A stretch of DNA of 7,314 nucleotides from JADJLQ01 sp034439915. GTDB lineage: Bacteria; Bacteroidota; Bacteroidia; Chitinophagales; Saprospiraceae. The DNA lies in assembly GCA_034439915.1 (NCBI GenBank), contig JAWXBI010000126.1:1-7314 (forward strand), in the 5' to 3' direction. Both the position numbers and the translations under genes were made by a program. Of this stretch, positions 1 to 5,314 are shown one piece after another. The notes under the pieces were generated by a model. It searched no databases. It had not been told where the DNA came from and saw nothing but the letters and a program-made list of their open reading frames with translations. Numbering within the stretch: the stretch's first letter is position 1; every line of letters starts with the position of its first letter.

Positions 1-30
1 ATCCTCCCTGGTTGTCTGTGATTTTTTCAT
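1..30 (-). CDS. Possible 5' end of a gene running off the left edge
   Basis: An ATG at 28-30 on the minus strand opens ten codons (MKKSQTTRED) before the window ends. The frame has a stop four codons upstream of this ATG, so the ATG is the only available start. The main support is position: a near-consensus Bacteroidota promoter (-33 TTG at 71-73, 20-nt spacer, -7 TAGGTTTG at 43-50) ends 12 nt before the ATG, the same distance as at the aminotransferase gene. Ten residues are too few to identify a family. A competing open frame on the same strand (160 down to 2) has no ATG and would have the promoter inside it, so I prefer this start. Confidence 0.4.
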   Translation of the reverse strand, partial: MKKSQTTRED

Positions 31-42
31 CTGCTTTTTTCA

Positions 43-73
43 CAAACCTAAGTCTATCCCTTAGATCTGGCAA
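43..73 (-). promoter_or_regulatory. Bacteroidota -33/-7 promoter for the gene at the left edge
   Basis: On the minus strand, TTG (71-73) is followed by exactly 20 nt and then TAGGTTTG (43-50), a full match to the TAnnTTTG -7 element of the Bacteroidota housekeeping sigma factor. It is the only site in the window where I see both boxes. A short inverted repeat (CTAAG at 48-52, CTTAG at 60-64) overlaps the -7 box and the spacer; it could be an operator or chance. Confidence 0.55.
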
Positions 74-227
74 GATGTACTTCGTCGGGTGCTTACGTTC
101 GAACCGGTCCAAATCGACCTTAAGAATTCTAAAAGGAAAACAAGCAAAGATTATACCTATTCAATTTCTTTGGATACCTCCCATATTAAAATGGTCTTCA
201 ACCGACATAATAAGCCATATTCTGGTC

Positions 228-246
228 AAAACAGGTTGATTACCTG
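228..246 (-). terminator. Weak hairpin terminator after the feo operon
   Basis: On the minus strand, CAGGT (246-242), a 5-nt loop AATCA, and ACCTG (236-232) form a 5-bp hairpin followed directly by TTTT (231-228). It lies about 24 nt beyond the stop codon of the last operon gene and before the promoter of the next minus-strand gene, which is where a terminator is expected. The stem and T-tract are both short, so termination is uncertain. Confidence 0.35.
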
Positions 247-269
247 AGAGTAAAATGATATCCCATCGA

Positions 270-641
270 TCAATCTGCATCCCTCCTGTAAAATTCTTTT
301 TTAAACACATAATGGTAGACTGCTGAAGAATTCGCAGAATTTCCAACCGGGAAAGCATTGACCAGTTTCCATCCATCTTTGCCGAGATCATTCAATGCAT
401 CGATGACGGTGTTGAATTTTACCAGTTTCCCAGCGCGGTCTTTTAACCGGTTGTCTTTCCAGATACTCCGCTCTTCACCATAATCAACATTGATGGTTAC
501 TTTATTGCTCATGAAGCGCTCTGTAGATACTACGTCACAATATTGTTCTACCAGGGTGGAATCAGTATTGGGTTTGACCTTGATCTGGGCGGTTAATCCT
601 ATCGTAGATAGTATAAAAAGGATGAATAGACTTTTTTTCAT
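270..641 (-). CDS. Small secreted protein with a DUF4177-like C-terminal motif
   Basis: This encodes 123 residues. Residues 1-18 are a classic Sec signal peptide: KK, then a hydrophobic core, ending in a cleavage-like GLTA before Q19. There is no lipobox cysteine, so the mature protein of about 105 residues is probably free in the periplasm or secreted. Residues 78-97 contain the pattern ALNDLGKDGWKLV, which resembles the LN.LG..GWELV signature of DUF4177-type small proteins; the rest I do not recognise. The single mature cysteine (C35) rules out an internal disulfide. The start is fixed by the signal peptide. It begins 11 nt after the stop of the dehydratase-like gene and is the last gene of the feoA-feoB-dehydratase operon. 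Function is unknown; no metal-binding motif is evident. Confidence 0.75.
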   Translation of the reverse strand: MKKSLFILFILSTIGLTAQIKVKPNTDSTLVEQYCDVVSTERFMSNKVTINVDYGEERSIWKDNRLKDRAGKLVKFNTVIDALNDLGKDGWKLVNAFPVGNSANSSAVYHYVFKKEFYRRDAD

Positions 642-652
642 AGATAGTATGC

Positions 653-1945
653 TTAAAGGTTTATCAATTCACGTTTAGAGACTTTAGCCTCATCCAACTC
701 GATTCCGAAGCCGGCTTGAGTGGGTAAAGCTATAATTCCATTTTGAGTCGTCAAAGGATTTTTTTGAAAGTTTAACTTGTATGGCATATGATTGATGAGG
801 TATTCTGCCATGGGACAGACTTCAGGGGATTGGCTGGCTACCACATGCAAAGCGGCATGTACGTTGTGCCCATGGGGAATCACCTTGGCTCCGAATGCAG
901 AAGCCAGATGGCAGGTCTTGACCAATTCACTCACGCCGCCACACCATTCCGGATCGGATTGTACGATATGTATTGCCCCTGCTTTTAAAAAATTGAGCGC
1001 TTCCCACCGGCTGTAAAAATGTTCTCCGGTAGCCAAAGGAATAGTAGTGTTTTGCCTCAGTTGGATAAAACTTTCGAGCCGGTCGACAGGAAAAGGTTCT
1101 TCTAAAAAATAGGGATTGTATTTTGCTACCTCGCGGCACCAGGTATTAGCAAATGGAAAATCCCAACCCATAAAAGTATCAATCATGATCTGTGCCTCGG
1201 CGCCCAGCGTGTCCCGCAGTTCTTCCATTAATCCTATACTACGGTTCAGACCCTTTTGACCATCACCAGGGCCATAAGCCATAAACCATTTCTGGTGCCG
1301 GAATCCCTGGTCATACAAGGTTTTAGCCCTGGGACCGGCCTTTTCTTCTTCAATGGTGTAACTCAGGCACGAACCATAGACCTGGACTTCTTTCCGGGTT
1401 GGGCCTCCCAATAAAGTATAGACCGGGACATTAAAATATTTTCCGCGGAGGTCCCATAAAGTATTGTCCACTGCACTCATAGCCATCATGTAGTGGCCCG
1501 CCCTGCTGTGACGGTTGTTTCGGTACATCCCGTCCCACAGCGATTCAATATTTAAAGCATCCTTGCCCATGAGGAAGGGTTTAAGTTGCCTTAGTATTTC
1601 TTCTGAATATTCCACATCGAGGGCACCGTAAATCCCGGTCAGCCCACCTTTGGTTTTAATTTGAAGATAATATTGAGAGATATTGGAGGTAGTAGCTTTG
1701 GAATCGGTTCGGTCAGCATACGGTTTTGGCCGTAGATCTGGATAGAGATGAATCGGCTGAACCTGATATTGCCGGTTTACCCCGGGAATACTAGTGTAAG
1801 GTCCGGTCACTTTGATCAGATCAACTGCATCGATGATCGTATCCTGAGTAAATATAGGTTGCGTAAAAGGGCCAACAGGTATTGGAACAGCTGAACCAAA
1901 AGCAACAGCCCCAAAAGCTGAAACAAAATTTCTCCTTGTAAACAT
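653..1945 (-). CDS. Enolase-superfamily sugar-acid dehydratase, L-rhamnonate dehydratase-like, with Tat-type leader
   Basis: This 430-residue protein belongs to the mandelate racemase/muconate lactonizing enzyme branch. Such enzymes dehydrate a sugar acid to its 2-keto-3-deoxy acid by Mg-assisted proton abstraction. After the N-terminal capping domain (about 35-180), the barrel shows metal ligands D256 (MIDTF), E282 (LEEPF) and E308 (TGEH), then D331 (SDPEWCGG) and H358 (PHGHN), the usual Asp-His catalytic pair. The segments YGPGDGQKGL, DPEWCGGV, PHG and AGFGIEL match L-rhamnonate dehydratase (RhmD) more closely than galactonate or mannonate dehydratase. An early substrate-contacting histidine of RhmD has no obvious counterpart here, so the sugar acid may differ. 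Residues 1-25 (TRRNFVS then a hydrophobic stretch) look like a twin-arginine signal, suggesting periplasmic export of the folded enzyme. It starts 16 nt after feoB, in the same operon. Family assignment is firm; substrate is not. Confidence 0.8.
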   Translation of the reverse strand: MFTRRNFVSAFGAVAFGSAVPIPVGPFTQPIFTQDTIIDAVDLIKVTGPYTSIPGVNRQYQVQPIHLYPDLRPKPYADRTDSKATTSNISQYYLQIKTKGGLTGIYGALDVEYSEEILRQLKPFLMGKDALNIESLWDGMYRNNRHSRAGHYMMAMSAVDNTLWDLRGKYFNVPVYTLLGGPTRKEVQVYGSCLSYTIEEEKAGPRAKTLYDQGFRHQKWFMAYGPGDGQKGLNRSIGLMEELRDTLGAEAQIMIDTFMGWDFPFANTWCREVAKYNPYFLEEPFPVDRLESFIQLRQNTTIPLATGEHFYSRWEALNFLKAGAIHIVQSDPEWCGGVSELVKTCHLASAFGAKVIPHGHNVHAALHVVASQSPEVCPMAEYLINHMPYKLNFQKNPLTTQNGIIALPTQAGFGIELDEAKVSKRELINL

Positions 1946-1961
1946 CCTATAAATATAGTCA

Positions 1962-4067
1962 TCAACTCAAGATTTGGTAGGCAATCAAGGAAGACAAATA
2001 TGCCAGTGTGCACATAAACAGGAATTGAATAATCGGCCACTTCCATCCACCGGTTTCACGCCTGACCACGGCCATGGTACTCATACATTGCATAGCAAAT
2101 ACATAAAATAACAATAAAGACACGGCTACTGGCATAGTAAACCGGGGTTGGTTAGTCACCGGGTCTTTTTCCGCAGCCAATCGTTGTTGAATGGTGCCAT
2201 AATCTTCTGTGGTACCCAGGCTATAGAGGGTAGACATAGTCCCTACAAATACTTCGCGGGCTGCAAATGATGTGAATAAGGCAATGCCGATTTTCCAATC
2301 AAATCCCAGAGGTTTGATCACCGGTTCCATCCACTTACCGATAGTACCTGCAAAGGATGCTTCCAGTTTTTTATTGGCCAGCAGGTCTGCCGCTTCCTGT
2401 TCATTTAAGTTTTGCGCTACTACCATCTCACCCACCAGCCGACGGCTGGCTTCCATCTTGGATTTAGGGCCATAGCTCGATAAAACCCAAAGTGCCATAG
2501 AGATCAGGAGGATCACTTTGCCCGCTTCTACTACAAAAGAAGAGGTTTTGGAGAAAGCGGTTTGTAAAGCCACTTTGAAGTCGGGGACTTTATAATCCGG
2601 TAACTCGATCATCAGGAAACTACGCTCATCGGATTTGATGATCTGTTTTAAAATCCAACCAGCTAATAAAGCGGTAATGATTCCTAATAAATATAACCCC
2701 ATAAACAATAATCCCTGAGTATTAAAGGGGCCGATCCGGTGGGTAGACGCCACTACAAACCCAACTAAAATAGTATAAACCGGAATACGGGCACTACAAC
2801 TGATAAACGGGGTGACCAGGGTGGTGATCAGTCTTTCTTTTTGATTGCTGATGGTGCGGGTACTCATTATAGCAGGTATGGCACAGGCACCTCCTGCAAT
2901 CAGCGAAACAAGGGATTTTCCATTCAAACCGAATTTTTGCAATAACCGGTCAAACATATAAACCGCTCTCGCCATATAACCGAAATCCTCCAGGATGGTA
3001 AGGAGAAAAAAGAGAATGGCAATCTGCGGAATGAATACCAGTATACCTCCAAGTCCGGCCAGGATGCCATCAGAAACGAAACTGCTCCACCCCGGGGAAG
3101 CTATCGCCTGATTAACCAGACCGCCGATCCAGCCAAAAGCTGATTCGATCCATTGCATGGGATAAGAGGCCCAGGAAAACATAGCCTGGAATATTAAAAA
3201 ATTGACCACAAAAAAGATAATCAGGCCCCACCATCGATGGGTCAGGACTTCGTCCGCTTTTTCACTTAGCCTGCTTACCTTAAATGTACCGGAGGAAGCG
3301 GCTTTCCGCACGATATCAGTAAAGCCGTCATACCGCTGCATGGTTTCGCGGATCTGAAAGGCTATGGAATTAAAACCCTGTCTGGACATCACTTTATTTA
3401 TCTTATCGGCCTGTGCCGGAAGCAGGTGGGGCAGTTGTTTATAATAATGTGCTACCAACAGTGTCTGGTAGACATTATTGGAGGTGATGACTTCATTGAG
3501 GCCATTAACGGCGTTTTGTTCCTCATAAGAGAGTTTATATTGTTGCTGAGGACTGATCCCCGGTTGTATAAGCTGTAAGTCTATTTCCTGGAGGATTCCT
3601 GTCATGCCCTCCTGGGTTCGTGCATTGATCGGATAAATAGGGAAGTTCCATGCCGATTTTAGGATGTCCAGGTCGATTTTTAGGTTATCTTTTTCAGCCA
3701 GGTCTTTCATGGTGAGGACCAGGATTATAGGAAGGCCCAGATCGACTAGCTGGGAAAACAAAAGCAGTTGTTTTTCCAGGTGCATAATATCCGCTACATA
3801 TAAAACCAGATCCGGGAAATGGGAGTCTTTCGGATTAGTGAGGATCGAAGTGACGATAAATTCATCTTTTGAATTGGGGTGAAGACTATATACTCCGGGA
3901 AAATCCATAATCTCAACGGAAAGGCCGGAAGGAAGCCTAATGGTCCCCACCTTTTTTTCTACGGTAACTCCCGGGAAATTTCCAACTTTGGCCGAAAGAC
4001 CAGTCAGGCGGTTGAATACAGATGATTTTCCGCTGTTGGGGTTTCCTAAAATCGCAATTTTTCTCAT
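1962..4067 (-). CDS. feoB: Ferrous iron transporter FeoB
   Basis: This 701-residue inner-membrane protein is the Fe(II) permease of the Feo system. The cytosolic N-terminal G domain has G1 GNPNSGKSS (8-16), the G2 threonine in GVTVE (T35), and G3 DFPG (55-58). The G4 position reads TMKD (119-122) instead of the usual NxxD, and G5 reads NAR (148-150) rather than SAR. A helical linker follows (about 175-275), then the membrane part: hydrophobic segments at about 280-300 and 335-358, the Gate-type block around GGACAIPAIMSTRT (392-404) and SCSARIPVY (423-431), segments at about 450-475 and 512-530, the second block FAAREVFVGTMS (601-612), and terminal segments at about 645-668 and 677-700. Length is normal for FeoB. 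It follows feoA by 15 nt and precedes the dehydratase-like gene by 16 nt. No FeoC is present. Confidence 0.97.
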   Translation of the reverse strand: MRKIAILGNPNSGKSSVFNRLTGLSAKVGNFPGVTVEKKVGTIRLPSGLSVEIMDFPGVYSLHPNSKDEFIVTSILTNPKDSHFPDLVLYVADIMHLEKQLLLFSQLVDLGLPIILVLTMKDLAEKDNLKIDLDILKSAWNFPIYPINARTQEGMTGILQEIDLQLIQPGISPQQQYKLSYEEQNAVNGLNEVITSNNVYQTLLVAHYYKQLPHLLPAQADKINKVMSRQGFNSIAFQIRETMQRYDGFTDIVRKAASSGTFKVSRLSEKADEVLTHRWWGLIIFFVVNFLIFQAMFSWASYPMQWIESAFGWIGGLVNQAIASPGWSSFVSDGILAGLGGILVFIPQIAILFFLLTILEDFGYMARAVYMFDRLLQKFGLNGKSLVSLIAGGACAIPAIMSTRTISNQKERLITTLVTPFISCSARIPVYTILVGFVVASTHRIGPFNTQGLLFMGLYLLGIITALLAGWILKQIIKSDERSFLMIELPDYKVPDFKVALQTAFSKTSSFVVEAGKVILLISMALWVLSSYGPKSKMEASRRLVGEMVVAQNLNEQEAADLLANKKLEASFAGTIGKWMEPVIKPLGFDWKIGIALFTSFAAREVFVGTMSTLYSLGTTEDYGTIQQRLAAEKDPVTNQPRFTMPVAVSLLLFYVFAMQCMSTMAVVRRETGGWKWPIIQFLFMCTLAYLSSLIAYQILS

Positions 4068-4082
4068 TCCAATCCGGAGCCC

Positions 4083-4316
4083 CTAAAGTTCTGTAACCTG
4101 GATGACATCAATCTCGTTCTTTCGTAACCCAAACCGCAGGCCATCGATTTTTACATAATAGGTCTGTCCAAAAGGCGATTCCCGGACCAAACTGGCGATG
4201 CTGCCCATGAGTATACCTTTGGAAATCAATAGTTTGGATATATTTTCATCGGTAAAGCCGATTATCTTGCCTTGTTTTATCTCCCGGAGGTTTTTAGCTA
4301 TGATTGGCTTAAACAT
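4083..4316 (-). CDS. feoA: FeoA, small SH3-like partner of FeoB
   Basis: This 77-residue cytosolic protein has the FeoA/SH3-like pattern: KQGKIIGF near 14-21, a short helix (ENISKLLISKGI, 24-35) leading into the MGSIASLV strand, then RESPFGQTYYVKIDG and the closing strand FGLRKNEIDVIQV. FeoA is thought to bind and regulate FeoB. It is separate from FeoB here, whereas in some Bacteroidota the two are fused. It is the first gene of the operon, with its ATG at 4314-4316. The perfect -7 box and palindrome just upstream leave a very short leader with no purine-rich Shine-Dalgarno, so translation initiation probably follows the Bacteroidota mode. Confidence 0.93.
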   Translation of the reverse strand: MFKPIIAKNLREIKQGKIIGFTDENISKLLISKGILMGSIASLVRESPFGQTYYVKIDGLRFGLRKNEIDVIQVTEL

Positions 4317-4318
4317 TA

Positions 4319-4335
4319 TTTAGATCTTGTCTAAA
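4319..4335. promoter_or_regulatory. 17-bp perfect palindrome, candidate metal-responsive operator of feoAB
   Basis: TTTAGA (4319-4324), TCTTG, TCTAAA (4330-4335) is a perfect 6-bp inverted repeat. It begins directly next to the feoA -7 box (4336-4343) and ends 2 nt before the feoA start codon, so a protein bound here would cover the transcription start and ribosome entry. The TTTAG...CTAAA outer pattern resembles sites of DtxR/MntR-type metalloregulators more than a Fur box, but the regulator cannot be named from this sequence. Confidence 0.55.
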
Positions 4336-4343
4336 CAAAGATA
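4336..4343 (-). promoter_or_regulatory. -7 promoter element of the feoAB operon
   Basis: On the minus strand this reads TATCTTTG, a complete match to TAnnTTTG. About 20 nt upstream there is no TTG; the region is AT-rich (AAATTATTAGC). A promoter with a perfect -7 and poor -33 fits a regulated gene. The transcription start should fall inside the adjoining palindrome, giving a leader of under about 20 nt. Confidence 0.6.
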
Positions 4344-4378
4344 GTGACAACATTTTAATGCTAATAATTTATCTCGGT

Positions 4379-4409
4379 TTTAATAATCCCCGGCTTACTG
4401 ATACTTTCG
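4379..4409 (+). promoter_or_regulatory. Promoter of the phosphatase gene
   Basis: TACTTTCG (4402-4409) matches TAnnTTTG at all but one position. TTT in GGTTTT (4379-4381) lies 20 nt upstream in the -33 position. The ATG follows 16 nt after the -7 box. It is back-to-back with the feoA promoter, with about 58 bp between the two -7 boxes, so a factor bound in between could affect both. Confidence 0.5.
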
Positions 4410-4425
4410 CTGCAAAGCAGGTTTG

Positions 4426-4905
4426 ATGAAAGTTTTGATGGTTTGTTTGGGCAATATTTGCCGTTCTCCTATAGCGGAAGGAGTACTTAAAAAGTTAATC
4501 GATGAACATCAGGTTTTTTCCTGGGAAGTTGATTCAGCCGGAGTAGGTAATTGGCATACCGGCTCAGCACCGGATCACCGGGCTATCCGTACTGCAGCCC
4601 GGCATGGCATCGATATTACAGGTCAACAGGCCAGGCCTTTTCAGAAAGATGATTTTGAATATTTTGACCATATCCTGGTCATGGATATTGAAATCCTGGA
4701 ATCTATTGTCGCTAAAAGTCAATTTACCCGGCATCGGGAAAAAGTCAGGCTGTTGCTTGATTTTAAATATCCGGATCAGCAGCGGATCGTGCCAGATCCA
4801 TATTTTGATGGAAAGTTTGAACAAAGCTACCAACTCATTTATGAGGGTTGCCTGGGTTTTTTCCACCAAATGACGCTCCAGGATAAAAGGGACTATCGCC
4901 CCTGA
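4426..4905 (+). CDS. Low-molecular-weight protein tyrosine phosphatase
   Basis: This 159-residue cytosolic enzyme hydrolyses phosphotyrosine through a cysteinyl-phosphate intermediate. The N-terminal P-loop VCLGNICRSP contains the C(X)5R signature, with nucleophile C7 and R13, S14 after the arginine, and C12 as the usual neighbouring cysteine. SAG at 37-39 and the general-acid loop VPDPYF (D124, P125, Y126) complete the active site. The length is typical and the gene appears intact. I start at ATG 4426. A TTG directly before it (4423) would add one residue but makes no typical N-terminus, since MKVLMVC begins the first strand directly. It is divergent from feoA with its own promoter and no downstream partner on the same strand, so no tyrosine-kinase or capsule operon context is visible. 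The CX5R plus DP-loop makes an LMW-PTP more likely than an arsenate reductase. Confidence 0.92.
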   Translation: MKVLMVCLGNICRSPIAEGVLKKLIDEHQVFSWEVDSAGVGNWHTGSAPDHRAIRTAARHGIDITGQQARPFQKDDFEYFDHILVMDIEILESIVAKSQFTRHREKVRLLLDFKYPDQQRIVPDPYFDGKFEQSYQLIYEGCLGFFHQMTLQDKRDYRP

Positions 4906-4966
4906 CGCATGCAGAAAGCATGACGCAGGTTAAATAACTCTTTATCCTGGTTTGTCTCGTTTTTTT
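4878..4966 (+). terminator. Structured 3' region of the phosphatase gene, possible terminator
   Basis: A compact hairpin overlaps the stop codon: CCTG (4901-4904), CATGC (4908-4912), loop AGAAA, GCATG (4918-4922), CAGG (4926-4929), with a symmetric ACG/ACG internal loop. It is enclosed by a 10-bp perfect inverted repeat, CCAGGATAAA (4878-4887) and TTTATCCTGG (4941-4950), and a run of seven T follows at 4960-4966. The T-run is about 10 nt from the outer stem, so this is not a textbook intrinsic terminator, but its position and nesting suggest transcript-end structure. Confidence 0.4.
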
Positions 4967-5314
4967 CATGAAAGCCTTTAATAACCTAAAATACCTTATA
5001 AAACTATCCTGTTTAAGGTGATGAGCAGAAATGCTATCATACAAATCAGCCAAAACCAAAAGCGGATATCCCGCAACAAACCAAAGGGATATCCTGGTGT
5101 AATCCAATTTCGTTTTTTCATTACCAGCAATCAATTGCCTGTTCAAGGAGCAAGGGCTCATTGAAGAAGTTTTTATTGTAAAATTCGTACCAAGGGGTAT
5201 CATGGTAATTTCAAATCCTATGCCATAGCGAAAAGGCTTAATATGATGCTGTTGGTAGGGCTTGGCGGGTATTTTTTCGTATTACAATAATATTATATAT
5301 AAGGCTTATTGAGC
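4906..5314. other. 409-nt gene-free, hairpin-rich intergenic region
   Basis: I find no convincing gene between the phosphatase stop and the aldolase stop, which face each other convergently. Besides the nested structure at 4878-4966, it holds a bulged hairpin at 4994-5018 (CCTT/AAGG and AAAC/GTTT, loop TATCCT), a perfect 9-bp hairpin at 5064-5094, three copies of TATCCTG (4943, 5005, 5090), and two CGT(6-7)CAT stretches (4958 and 5111). Near the aldolase stop the sequence is AT-rich, with CAATAA (5285-5290) and TTATTG (5306-5311) as a weak inverted repeat that might help end the aldolase transcript. Plus-strand frames from ATG 4968 (17 codons) and from an overlapping ATG at 5020 (26 codons) are too short and featureless to call. 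No TAnnTTTG promoter is evident inside. It could encode a small RNA, hold 3' UTR structure, or be decayed sequence. Confidence 0.6.
5064..5094. repeat. 9-bp perfect hairpin repeat with A/C-rich loop
   Basis: GGATATCCC (5064-5072) and GGGATATCC (5086-5094) are perfectly complementary around a 13-nt loop, GCAACAAACCAAA. The arms also sit in an imperfect direct repeat: ACCAAAAGCGGATATCC at 5055-5071 and ACCAAAGGGATATCC at 5080-5094. Its function is unknown; it could be an RNA stem-loop or a DNA-binding site. Confidence 0.5.

Noticed and set aside
2..160. Minus-strand open frame of 53 codons running off the left edge (includes RFERKHPTKYILPDL)
   Set aside because: It has no ATG or GTG start (only a TTG at 110-112), is short enough to be open by chance, and would contain the good promoter at 43-73. 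It could still be a remnant of a broken gene.
12..239. Plus-strand 75-codon frame at the left end
   Set aside because: It runs antisense through the minus-strand promoter and terminator-like hairpin, has no recognisable domain, and its composition is unremarkable.
161..391. Minus-strand 76-codon frame, including an internal ATG at 278-280 preceded by AGGAGGG
   Set aside because: It overlaps the secreted-protein gene out of frame for more than 100 nt. The purine run before the internal ATG is only 1 nt away from it, too close to act as a Shine-Dalgarno, and the peptide is not recognisable.
788..1016. Plus-strand frames opposite the dehydratase gene
   Set aside because: Antisense shadows of a well-supported enolase-superfamily gene with intact active-site motifs.
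2272..2475. Plus-strand frame opposite feoB (also 3664-3882)
   Set aside because: Antisense shadows inside conserved FeoB coding sequence.
4423..4425. TTG as phosphatase start codon
   Set aside because: The adjacent ATG at 4426 gives the standard N-terminus (MKVLMVC) for this family.
4564..4873. Minus-strand and +2-frame open frames within the phosphatase gene
   Set aside because: They lie fully inside the phosphatase, whose catalytic motifs are intact in the chosen frame.
4968..5100. Tiny plus-strand frames of 17 and 26 codons with overlapping stop and start
   Set aside because: The overlap looks operon-like, but the peptides are very short, have no recognisable feature, and no promoter or ribosome site stands out.
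4835..5203. Minus-strand 122-codon frame in the intergenic region
   Set aside because: It overlaps the phosphatase 3' end by about 70 nt, crosses the nested hairpins, has no domain, signal peptide or promoter, and its composition looks random.
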